Of a stretch of DNA of 64,000 nt, positions 37,573 through 45,403 are shown piece after piece; position 1 is the stretch's first letter; each line of letters begins with the position of its first letter. Below the pieces are notes generated by a model. That model was not told where the DNA came from, did not search any database, and saw only the letters and a program-made list of their open reading frames with translations. The stretch is from Streptomyces hundungensis. Lineage in GTDB: Bacteria > Actinomycetota > Actinomycetes > Streptomycetales > Streptomycetaceae. The stretch spans positions 434,001 to 498,000 of the forward strand of contig NZ_CP032698.1 of the NCBI RefSeq assembly GCF_003627815.1. Reading direction: 5' to 3'. The translations under genes were made by a program, and so were the position numbers.

Positions 37573-38691
37573 ATGGGCTTATCAACGGTTGCCGGTCATC
37601 CTGCTGTCGCTGTCTTTCGTGAACCCCGAGGCGGGCGGTCGGCCCCGGCGCTGGGCCCGCGGGTCGGTGCCGAGGCGGGGCGGGCCGCGTGTGTGCTGGC
37701 GGGTGTGGCCACCCATGCGGGCCCTGCCGAGCGGGCCCGGACGCTGCGGCACGCCGCCGCGGCTACCGGTCGGCTGGTAGCCGCTCTGTCGGATCAGGCT
37801 CCGGCCGTGGCCGGTGAGGAACTGCCGGCCGAGTCGGTCAGCCAGTCCTTCTTCCGGGTCCGCGAGGAAGAGCTGTCCGATCAACAGGCCGCCCTGCACG
37901 GCACGTTGGTGATCCACCGTGCCCTGGAGGACCTGTGTGAGGCTCCGCTGTCGGGCGGTGACCTGGCGCTGGAGCTGACTGGGATGCGGCAGGCGCTGGT
38001 CGACCTCACGGGCGCGGGGCCGGGCTCCGGCCGTGACTCCGGTCCGGCCGCCACCGTCCCTGATCCTGGTACGGGGGCCTCGTTGGAGGAGGCGTGGACC
38101 GCCCGCTGGCTCATCGGCCACCAGGTCCATGTCCTGTTCAACGTCTGCGCCGCCGTCGCCGTGGCCGACGCCACCGGCCATCTGCGCCACGGCGACAGGG
38201 ACAGCGCGCTGCTGCGGCTGTCGGACGCGACGGTGTACGTACGGGGCTTCCCGGCGGCCATGACCCACGCCAGTACGATCCCGGCCGAGTACTACAGGGC
38301 GTCGGTACGCCACACCATGGCGCCGCCGTCGGTGGACATTCCGTTGAGCGGGCGCCAGCACCGCGGGTACAAGCTGTTCCGGGCGGCGATGAGGGACCTG
38401 CTGGCCGTGGTCCCCGACTCCTACGAGCAGTTGGCGGCTCGCGACCCCGAGCTGGCTGAGACGCGGGGCGCTCTTCTCGAAGCCGACATCGTCGACGGTG
38501 AACGGCACGTCACCCTCGCGTACTCGATGGTGCATCTGGACCGTTCCATCGCCCAGAACCCCGAAGGTCCCGACAACGCCGTCGCCGAACTACGGCTCAT
38601 GCGCCATCGCCGCGCCGCCCAGTACTCCTCGCTGATCCGGTTCGGAGACCACTACATCGCCGACGCCGTGGCCGGCCTGCGCCACAAGTGA
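37573..38691 (+). CDS. Unrecognised protein coupled to a clavaminate-synthase-like oxygenase
   Basis: 372 residues from ATG 37573; upstream in-frame codons lack a ribosome site, so the start is uncertain. The protein is mostly alpha-helical: LRHAAAATGRLVAALSDQAP, SFFRVREEELSDQQAALHGT, ARWLIGHQVHVLFNVCAAVA, then STIPAEYYRASVRHTMAPPS, VDIPLSGRQHRGYKLFRAAM and HLDRSIAQNPEG. No Rossmann, ATP or metal motif is obvious. The conserved-looking YYRASVRHTMAPP.VDIPLSG stretch vaguely recalls heme proteins of the PrnB/indoleamine-dioxygenase-like group, but this is only a guess. It lies 40 bp before the oxygenase gene, so they probably act together. Confidence 0.6.
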   Translation: MGLSTVAGHPAVAVFREPRGGRSAPALGPRVGAEAGRAACVLAGVATHAGPAERARTLRHAAAATGRLVAALSDQAPAVAGEELPAESVSQSFFRVREEELSDQQAALHGTLVIHRALEDLCEAPLSGGDLALELTGMRQALVDLTGAGPGSGRDSGPAATVPDPGTGASLEEAWTARWLIGHQVHVLFNVCAAVAVADATGHLRHGDRDSALLRLSDATVYVRGFPAAMTHASTIPAEYYRASVRHTMAPPSVDIPLSGRQHRGYKLFRAAMRDLLAVVPDSYEQLAARDPELAETRGALLEADIVDGERHVTLAYSMVHLDRSIAQNPEGPDNAVAELRLMRHRRAAQYSSLIRFGDHYIADAVAGLRHK

Positions 38692-38731
38692 ATCCACGCG
38701 TCCGCCGCCGGCCCTTCGGCAGGAGATCCTG

Positions 38732-39733
38732 ATGCCCCGTACATCACCTGACAGCGTCACCAGCGGCGGCACCACCCGCCAACAACTGGACCCGGGCGAC
38801 ACCGACGCGTGCGAGCGAGTGGCCCGCGCCTTGCATACGAGCGGGACAGATGAGGTCGACAGCCCGGACTGGGTAGCACGGGCGCGGGACGCCTGGGAAG
38901 ATCTTCCGTTACGGATACGCCGCGAGGTGCGGCGGTTTCGCAGGCATTCCGGCCCGGACGGCACCTTGGTGATCGGCGGTCTTCCCGTTGACGAGGCGGC
39001 CCTGCCCCCGACACCGTCCGTGCCCGGCTCGGTCCAGCGCCAGGCCGCCATGCCGGCGGCGGTGCTCACCATGGTGGCCTGTGGGCTCGGCGAACCCCTC
39101 GCCTACCTGGCGGAGAAATCCGGTGCTCTGGTCCAGGACGTCGTACCCGTACCAGGGCAGGAGACCTTCCACGGCAACGCCGGGTCGGTTCCGCTGTCCT
39201 TCCACACCGAGAACGGCTTCCACCCCCACCCGCCCGACTACGTGGTCTTCCTGTGCCTGCGCGCCGATCACGACCGCATCGCCGGCATGCGGGTCGCCGG
39301 CATCCGCCGGGCACTGCCTCTCCTGACCGACGCCAGCCGCCGGGCCCTGTTCACACCGGAGTTCCGCACCACGCCCCCTCCCTCCTTCGGCCCCGCCGCC
39401 ACGGAACCGGACGTCGAGCCCCGAGCGGTGCTCTCCGGCGCGGCCGACGATCCCGACATACGCATGGCCCAACTCGTCACCACCCCGCTCACCGCCCGCG
39501 CCGCCACCGCGTTGGACGAATTCGGCCGGGCCTGCGAGGCAACCGCCCGCACCCTGCGCCTGACACCCGGTGACCTGGTCATCATCGACAACCGCGTGAC
39601 CGTCCACGGGCGCACCGCCTTCCACCCCCGTTACGACGGAGCCGACCGCTGGCTGCAACGCACTTACGTCGCCAGCGATTTGCGCCGCTCACGCGACCAC
39701 CGCCCCCACGACGGCCACGTACTCGCCCAGTAA
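38732..39733 (+). CDS. TauD/clavaminate-synthase-like Fe(II)/2-oxoglutarate dioxygenase
   Basis: 333 residues from ATG 38732, with AGGAGATCCTG upstream. The iron triad is visible: His158 and Glu160 in SFHTENGFHPHPPDYVVFLC, and His292 in VIIDNRVTVHGRTAFHPRYD; Arg in RWLQRTYVASDLRRSR binds the 2-oxoglutarate carboxylate. HTE rather than HTD is typical of the clavaminate synthase/AsnO/VioC subgroup that hydroxylates free or carrier-bound amino acids such as Arg or Asn. The upstream gene of unknown function is probably co-transcribed. The substrate is unknown; no NRPS or amino-acid pathway is present nearby. Confidence 0.85.
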   Translation: MPRTSPDSVTSGGTTRQQLDPGDTDACERVARALHTSGTDEVDSPDWVARARDAWEDLPLRIRREVRRFRRHSGPDGTLVIGGLPVDEAALPPTPSVPGSVQRQAAMPAAVLTMVACGLGEPLAYLAEKSGALVQDVVPVPGQETFHGNAGSVPLSFHTENGFHPHPPDYVVFLCLRADHDRIAGMRVAGIRRALPLLTDASRRALFTPEFRTTPPPSFGPAATEPDVEPRAVLSGAADDPDIRMAQLVTTPLTARAATALDEFGRACEATARTLRLTPGDLVIIDNRVTVHGRTAFHPRYDGADRWLQRTYVASDLRRSRDHRPHDGHVLAQ

Positions 39734-39837
39734 CCCACCCGCGGAGCCCGGAGCGTTTTCCGCGCCGCCACGGCGCGGAACACGCACGGCGTGAACGATG
39801 GGCAGTTGAAGACGGTCGAATACCGGAACTCCGTCCG

Positions 39838-40230
39838 GTGACGTACCGCAGCCGCACACCGACATGGGGCCTCCTCATCGAGGACTACGGCAGCAACGCC
39901 ATGCTCACCAGCCTCGCTCTGCTACCCGGCGCATCCGTGAGCGGGCACGGCCACGAAGCGGGCCGCCTGCTCATGGCCTACGGCTTCGGACGCCTGGGCC
40001 TGCACCGCATCTGGGCCGGCCACCGCAGCGACCACCACCACATGGCCCGGCTCATGCACGCGGCGGGTCTGCACCCCGAGGCAACCCTGCGCCAGCTCTT
40101 CCACACCCAGGGTTGCTGGCATGACGTCACCACGTACGCCGCCGTCGCCCCAGAGTGGAAAACCCAGGCCAGCACCCGGGAACTGGCCATCCTCGACGGC
40201 AAGCCCAACCTCTGTCAGTCCCACCGGTAG
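39838..40230 (+). pseudogene. GNAT acetyltransferase, N-terminally truncated
   Basis: The frame reads GHGHEAGRLLMAYGFGRLGL, HRIWAGHRSDHHHMARLMHA, AGLHPEATLRQLFHTQGCWH, DVTTYAAVAPEW, which is the second half of a RimJ/RimL-type GNAT including the acetyl-CoA loop (GHGHEA) and the terminal strands. The N-terminal third is replaced by unrelated sequence, and no ribosome site precedes 39838. Likely inactive. Confidence 0.6.
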
Positions 40231-40736
40231 GTCGTTGGCTTGGGTGCGGGCGGGGAGGTATGCCGAGGAGGGGTGCGTGCGAGGTCTGACGGTTGGGCGC
40301 GATCGCAAAGACCTCATCCACGGTTCCGTTGCGGCGGCCCCGACACCGTGCGGGACCATCTCGTGGCGTCTGACGGCGTGCCCATCAATGTCGCGGATCC
40401 AAGTCCCGCCGTACCGCAGAACCAGATGCCCGGATCTGACAGGTCACAGCGGCGGTGTCCGCCGCCCGGTGGTCCACGGCCTGATCTCTCCGCCCGTATG
40501 CGCCGACCAGTCGCTATATCTGGCAACCGTGGCCCGATGGCCCGTCAGGTGCATTGCACGTCAAGCTACTTGCTGCGCCGCGCGCGGTCAGTCACAGTGT
40601 GGATTGCTGTGCAGCCAGCGCAAGCAGGCCGAGGAGGTCTCGTGATCCACCAGCACCAGGGGGATGGTCCGGTCGGTGAAAACCACGCGACGACGATGGG
40701 CGACGGTCTTGACCTCCCAGCACCTCAGCCAGTGCC
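40231..40736. other. Gene-poor stretch
   Basis: About 500 bp lacking a supportable gene on either strand; low-complexity frames only. Confidence 0.4.
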
Positions 40737-41039
40737 TTGGGAGTGGTGGCCGCAGTACCGGCGAGCGCCGAGGTCAAGTCCACGTGCGGCACTTACATTT
40801 GCGTGGCCACCGCCTATGAGGGGCGCGATTACGTCCAGGACATCACCGTCACGACCCGAGAGGGACTGCCCGGGACGTTGCGCGCCTTCGTGGGCGATTA
40901 CCGGGGAAGCAAGGCCGGTGTGTCCCGGTGGCGGTTCATCGTCAACCGCGAGATCAGGGCGTATCCGAAGCTGGCCGTTTGCGGTGGTCTGGACCGTAGC
41001 GGCAGGTTCATCGAGAACCACTGCGTGCTTATCCCCTGA
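40737..41039 (+). pseudogene. Small secreted Cys-containing protein, truncated signal peptide
   Basis: The frame opens at TTG 40737 after an in-frame stop: LGVVAAVPASAEVKS looks like the last part of a signal peptide with its AxA site, but the positively charged start is missing. The mature part has four Cys (STCGTYICVATAYE, KLAVCGGLDRSGRFIENHC) and WRFIVNREIRAYP, as in small extracellular actinomycete proteins. Function unknown. It is either a 5'-truncated gene or has an unrecognised start. Confidence 0.4.
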
Positions 41040-41387
41040 CCACCCCTCGCTCGGCTGGTTCGCGCCAGCCCGTGGGGGTCGCCATGGCACCCCCACAGGC
41101 TGGCGTGCACCGGAGAAGACCTCGACGACGCGCAGATCGGTCTGCCGATCCGGGAGATTGCCCCCATCGGCACGGTGTCAGGCTGAACGGACGACGGAGA
41201 TCGAGGCGCTGGCATCCTGCTGTGCCGCCGCCTTGGGCTTGTCCGCCGACGACTGTCTGGCCGATGATCGGGATACGGCGGGCCGAAGCACCGCCGAGAG
41301 ACCCAAGAGACCCAGCGGCCAACATAAGTCGCCCCAGTAACAGCGCCAACCACATTGAACAGTGCTTGCCGGGGCACACGGGTCGGC

Positions 41388-41678
41388 ATGGCATCCAAGA
41401 CCGAACTCCTCATGTCCCTGCGGGCCGTGCGGCAACTGCGCCGGGTTCGAGCCTTCTACGCTCTGGGCTTTGTCCTGTGGGCCACATCAACCGCCTGGAC
41501 AACCTGGCAGTCTCCGGGCAGTCGGCAGATGTGGGCCTCCGCGCTGCTCCTGGCCATCTTCACCGGCCTCCTGAGCGTGGCATCCGTGTGGCTCCAGCGC
41601 CTCCGGGCCCACGGCACGCGCCCCGCCCACCATGCCCTGTCGCGCAGGACCACTACGTCAGGTCACGCACACGCTTAA
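41388..41678 (+). CDS. Small two-TM membrane protein
   Basis: 96 residues from ATG 41388 (MASKTELLMSLRAVRQLRRV). Two hydrophobic spans, FYALGFVLWATSTAWTTW and WASALLLAIFTGLLSVASVW, are separated by SPGSRQM, with basic cytoplasmic ends. No family is recognised. The layout is that of short actinomycete membrane proteins; upstream it has only a weak ribosome site. Confidence 0.5.
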   Translation: MASKTELLMSLRAVRQLRRVRAFYALGFVLWATSTAWTTWQSPGSRQMWASALLLAIFTGLLSVASVWLQRLRAHGTRPAHHALSRRTTTSGHAHA

Positions 41679-41823
41679 GGCGTGCGAGCGGCCCCGCCTG
41701 TTTGGACCATGCACGCGTTCCTGGGGAACAGCCGGACTGGGCTTGCCAAGTGATCGCGATGTGCGGCGAGAGTTGCCCGCACGACAGCGCGCCCGGCCGT
41801 GGAGGTCGGGGGCGTTTCAGCGT

Positions 41824-42069
41824 CTATCCGAGGTGGGTGATCTGGAGGATGCGGAGGATCTTGCGAGGGGCGTGGCTGACGAGGAGTACGGCGGCAGTCT
41901 CGGGCAGTACGAGGGTGCGGGTGATCCCGTCGTCGATGCCGTAGGGCTCGGTCGTACCGAACGGGTCTTCGCAGGCGGCGAGGATGGCGCGGTCGAATCG
42001 GTCTCTGGCCTGGTCGGGCAGGGAATCCCAGACCGTTTCGATGATCGGGTCGTAGCGCAGCTCGTACAC
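41824..42069 (-). CDS. RelE-like putative toxin of a type II TA pair
   Basis: 81 residues from ATG 42069 (MYELRYDPIIETVWDSLPDQ). The pattern fits the ParE/RelE fold: a first strand, two helices (ARDRFDRAILAACEDPFGTT), then strands IDDGITRTLVLPETAAVLLV and SHAPRKILRILQITHLG, the last being the usual C-terminal strand with basic residues. It follows, by 18 bp, a 94-residue partner in the same direction (42088-42372). The reversed toxin-second order is common. RelE relatives cleave mRNA in the ribosome; whether this one does is inference. Confidence 0.6.
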   Translation of the reverse strand: MYELRYDPIIETVWDSLPDQARDRFDRAILAACEDPFGTTEPYGIDDGITRTLVLPETAAVLLVSHAPRKILRILQITHLG

Positions 42070-42087
42070 CCGCTACAGCGTGTCAGG

Positions 42088-42372
42088 TCACGCCGCTCCG
42101 CGGGAGCGGATTCGGGCAGATGCCTGCTGGAGGCGGTCGCTCCCGTCGATCCACTTCCCGGGGGGGTCTTCGCCGCGTGCCTCTGCTGCCGCGATCTCGC
42201 GGCCGCGCTGGACAGCGGTGCGGGTGGTCTGGGCGATGCTCTGCCATTTCGCGAACACGGCGAGGAGGTCATGGGCCGGCGCCCGGTTGATCTCACCGAG
42301 GAAGCGCTGCGCGAGGGCGGGGTTGCCGAGAGCGTCACAGATCCGCTCGATGGTCCACGGCTCGCTGCTCAT
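42088..42372 (-). CDS. Putative antitoxin partner of the RelE-like protein
   Basis: 94 residues from ATG 42372 (MSSEPWTIERICDALGNPAL). It is wholly helical: AQRFLGEINRAPAHDLLAVF, AKWQSIAQTTRTAVQRGREI, AAAEARGEDPPGKWIDGSDR, with a charged C-terminus able to wrap a partner. No known antitoxin DNA-binding domain is visible; WTIERICDALGNPA may be a degenerate HTH. The assignment rests on size, order and spacing relative to the RelE-like gene. Confidence 0.5.
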   Translation of the reverse strand: MSSEPWTIERICDALGNPALAQRFLGEINRAPAHDLLAVFAKWQSIAQTTRTAVQRGREIAAAEARGEDPPGKWIDGSDRLQQASARIRSRGAA

Positions 42373-43036
42373 CAGGGCCTCCGAACGTTAACGGACTATT
42401 GCTTCGAGACTATCGCTTCCAATTTCCAGAGACATCCGAATCACAGTTCGTGAATCCAGTCCGCGACGAGATCCGTGAACTTATTACGCGAAGCTGTCCG
42501 CGAACTGAGTACCGGAACCCCAGCCGGAAGTCGCCGCGGGCCGCAGTTCCGGGCATGCGGTGTACGAGCCGGCCCAGCGCCGACCGGGCAGGCGTCGTCA
42601 TTCGCGCGGCGGAGCATGCGCCTCATCGGCGCTGACCAGGGCGACGACGCAGGGCATGAAGCTCTTGGTGATGACGACGGAGCCGTCGAGGTCTCCGCCA
42701 TCGAGGCCGCAGTATTCGTTACAGCCACCTCCGCCGTGATCTGCCGACCGTGTACGACAGCGTCATCCCGGGCCCGGAAAGATCTGAGGACCCTGGAAGA
42801 GCGGCAGGCTGTACAGACCCCGTCCGGATCGAACGCCAGCGGCGCGCCCGCCGGTTCGAGGTCTGCCCCCGGGCGCTCGGTGCAGGAGGCGGCCGTCCGG
42901 CAGGGGTACGGCGCCGGGGCCGGACCGGGCCGGCGGTGTACGGCGCCCGAGCCGACCGGTCCCGCGAGTGGCCAACGGCGTACCGTGCCGGCGGGGGCCG
43001 CTCGCAGCCGCCAGGGTTCACGCGTCGGCAGGCGGC
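42373..43036. other. Gene-poor stretch
   Basis: About 660 bp. Frames on both strands are Arg/Gly/Ala-rich with no domain. The proximal part should contain the promoter of the RelE-like pair. No RNA gene or IS end was seen. Confidence 0.4.
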
Positions 43037-43765
43037 CTACAGCATCCCCCCGGTGGCCGAGATGGTCTGTCCGGTGATCCAGCCGGAGTCAGGGCCGGCC
43101 AGGAATGCGACGATGCCGGCGATGTCGTCGCCGGTGCCGAGGCGGCCCAGCACGGTATTGCGGGCGGCGCGTTCGAGGAGCCGCGGAGGCAGGGACTGCC
43201 GCAGCATTTCGGTGTCGGTGGCGCCGGGGGCCACGCAGTTCACCGTGATGCGGCGCGGGCCGAGTTCCTGGGCCGCCACCGCGGTGAACTGCTCGACGGC
43301 GGCCTTGCTGGCGGCGTACACGGCGTTGCCCGGCGTGGGGCGGCGTACTCCGATCGAGGACATGGTGATCACGCGGCCGCCGTCGCGCAGCCGGGTGGAG
43401 GCGTGCTGGAGGGCGAGAAAGGTGCCCTTCGTGTTGACGGCCATCACTCGGTCGTAGGTCTCCTCACTCGCCTCCTCGATGCGCGAGTGGGGAAGCCAGA
43501 CCGCCGCGTTGGCAACCAGCACGTCGAGGGGGCCGGTCTCCCGTTCCGCCGCGGCGAACAGTCCGGCGACCGCGGCGGAGTCGGCCAGGTCGGCACGTAC
43601 CGGATGGGCTCCGGTGGCCGCAGCGACCTCCTTGGCCGCATCCTCCGCCTGGTGGTAGCCGAAGACCACCCGGGCGCCGTCGGTGGTGAGCCGCTCGACG
43701 ATCGCCCGCCCGATTCCGCGTGAGCCGCCCGTGACCAGCACCGTACGTCCCGCCAGACTTCCCAT
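43037..43765 (-). CDS. Short-chain dehydrogenase/reductase (FabG-like)
   Basis: 242 residues from ATG 43765 (MGSLAGRTVLVTGGSRGIGR). Motifs: TGGSRGIG, NAAVW in place of NNAG, MSSIG (Ser), YAASK (Tyr/Lys), VNCVAPGATDTEM and the family ending SGWITGQTISATGGML. The FabG-like form suggests 3-oxoacyl or related thioester substrates, which fits the divergent ACP/P450/FAAL operon starting 89 bp away. Likely role: NADPH reduction or oxidation of an ACP-bound intermediate. Confidence 0.88.
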   Translation of the reverse strand: MGSLAGRTVLVTGGSRGIGRAIVERLTTDGARVVFGYHQAEDAAKEVAAATGAHPVRADLADSAAVAGLFAAAERETGPLDVLVANAAVWLPHSRIEEASEETYDRVMAVNTKGTFLALQHASTRLRDGGRVITMSSIGVRRPTPGNAVYAASKAAVEQFTAVAAQELGPRRITVNCVAPGATDTEMLRQSLPPRLLERAARNTVLGRLGTGDDIAGIVAFLAGPDSGWITGQTISATGGML

Positions 43766-43853
43766 CAGACCCCGCCCGACTACAGTGAGTTGACAAAACG
43801 TTGCGTAGAGTAGCATTTCCAGGGGTCAGGTAATCGGCGGAGGGGAACGCAAG

Positions 43854-44129
43854 TTGAGCGAGCGACGGATGACCAGGTCGGAGGTCCGGACCGTCCTCCT
43901 GGACGCGGTACGGGAGTTGCGGCCCGAGTTCGCCGGACTGCGGCTCACCGGTAACGAGCACCTCGGCGCGGAGCTGGGGCTGGACTCGGTGGCGCGGGTG
44001 GAGCTTCTGGTGGTGTTGGAGGAGGAGTTCGGGATCGAGGACGAGGTGGACCCGCGGATCTTCATGACGCCCGCGACGGTCAACGCGCTCGTGGACCAGA
44101 TCGTGGTGGCCGAGGGCGTCTGCCGGTGA
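43854..44129 (+). CDS. Acyl carrier protein
   Basis: 91 residues from TTG 43854, chosen because GGAGGGG lies 8 bases upstream; ATG 43869 is an alternative. The phosphopantetheine site is Ser45 in ELGLDSVARVELLVVLEEEF, followed by GIEDEVDPRIFMTPATVNAL, the third and fourth helices. It is a free-standing type II carrier. Its stop overlaps the P450 start by GTGA, and the P450 overlaps the FAAL, so the three are made in concert: the FAAL would load the acyl group and the P450 would act on the tethered chain. Confidence 0.9.
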   Translation: MSERRMTRSEVRTVLLDAVRELRPEFAGLRLTGNEHLGAELGLDSVARVELLVVLEEEFGIEDEVDPRIFMTPATVNALVDQIVVAEGVCR

Positions 44130-45403
44130 GCGCCCCAGCGGTGGGTGTCCCCGCGGCCGGGGCAGGCGAAGGGGCGGCCGGTCACGGCGCCGGGTGCCCG
44201 GCGGGCGCGGGCCGAGTGCACCTCGCGGGTCCCCCGGTGGGCCCGGGGCGGGTGCACCTCGCGGGTCCCGCGGTGGCGGAGCGGTTCTTCGCCGCCGGGG
44301 ACGACGAGCTGTCCCACGCCGATGGCTGGAACGCCGTCTTCGGCGGACGGTTCGGCCGCGGTGTCCTCAACCTCGACGGAGAGCGGCACCGCTCCTGCCG
44401 CCAGGCACTCGCACCCCTGCTGCGACGCAGTGCGGTGAAGGACCACCAGGACCTCATCACGGAACTCCTCGCACGGGCCGCACGGAAGCTGCCCGTGGGC
44501 ACGCCGGTGGACCTGCACGCCTTCACCCAGCCGCTCGCCTTCACGGTGGCGGCCCGGCTGTTCGCCGGCATGGACGAGGACGAGGCGAACGAACTGCTGG
44601 CCCTGTTCGGCGAGTTGCGGACGCCGCCCGCCGGGGAACTCGGTACGCCCGGTGGCAACCGCGCCGCCCGGCGGGTGGGCCGCGCACGACGCCGGGTGCG
44701 CGAGATGCTGCGTGTCGCCGTCGGGCGCCTCGAAGACGTGGACGGGCCCGTGCGACGGCTGCGGGCGCTGCCCGATCCGCCGCCCGACGAGCTGATCGGC
44801 GAGAACATCGCGATCCTGATCCTCGCCGGGTACGAGACCACCGGGTACCTCAGTGCCCGGCTGCTGTGGCTGCTGGCCCGCCACCCGCGCGAACAGCAGG
44901 CGGTACGCGAAGAGGGCGGCGACCCGTCGACGGCGCCACGCCTGGACGCGGTGTTCCAGGAGACGGCGCGGCTGCACCCGCCGCTCGCATGGCTGCCCCG
45001 CCGGGCACGCAGCCACCTCGACCTCGGGGGCTTGCAGGTCCCGGCCGGCACCGAGGTCTTCTACTCGGTCTCCAACACCCAGCGCGATCCCGAGCTGTTC
45101 GCCGACCCGCACACGTTCCGGCCGGAACGCTTCGCGGAGCGCGCCACCGGGGATGCCGCCGAGGGGTCTACCGGAGCCGAGCGGCACGGCCGCTTCGCGC
45201 TGACACCATTCGGTGCCGGGCGGCGGATCTGCGTCGGCATCCATCTCGGCACGCTGGAGACGAAGCTGATCGTCTCCGGCCTCGTACGGGAGTTCCGTCT
45301 CACGGCCCCTGACGGCCTCCCGATCGGCGACGTCTCGCACAACGGCTCCACCGTCACCTCCGCCGCGCCGCTCCTGGCCCGGCTCGACTGGCTCTTTGGA
45401 TGA
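44126..45403 (+). CDS. Cytochrome P450 of the ACP/FAAL cassette
   Basis: 425 residues from GTG 44126. P450 motifs: NLDGERHRSCRQALAPLLRR (C helix), ENIAILILAGYETTGYLSAR (I helix, AGxET), ETARLH (ExxR), TFRPERF and FALTPFGAGRRICVGIHLG (heme Cys). A 12-residue duplication, GRVHLAGPPVGP/GRVHLAGPAVAE, lies at residues about 30-53 (36-bp tandem repeat at 44216-44287). FGAGRRICVG resembles fatty-acid or carrier-dependent P450s rather than the FGHGIHHCLG class. Redox partners are not encoded nearby. Stop and start overlap the neighbours by ATGA/GTGA. It probably hydroxylates, desaturates or cleaves an ACP-bound acyl chain. Confidence 0.9.
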   Translation: MSAPAVGVPAAGAGEGAAGHGAGCPAGAGRVHLAGPPVGPGRVHLAGPAVAERFFAAGDDELSHADGWNAVFGGRFGRGVLNLDGERHRSCRQALAPLLRRSAVKDHQDLITELLARAARKLPVGTPVDLHAFTQPLAFTVAARLFAGMDEDEANELLALFGELRTPPAGELGTPGGNRAARRVGRARRRVREMLRVAVGRLEDVDGPVRRLRALPDPPPDELIGENIAILILAGYETTGYLSARLLWLLARHPREQQAVREEGGDPSTAPRLDAVFQETARLHPPLAWLPRRARSHLDLGGLQVPAGTEVFYSVSNTQRDPELFADPHTFRPERFAERATGDAAEGSTGAERHGRFALTPFGAGRRICVGIHLGTLETKLIVSGLVREFRLTAPDGLPIGDVSHNGSTVTSAAPLLARLDWLFG

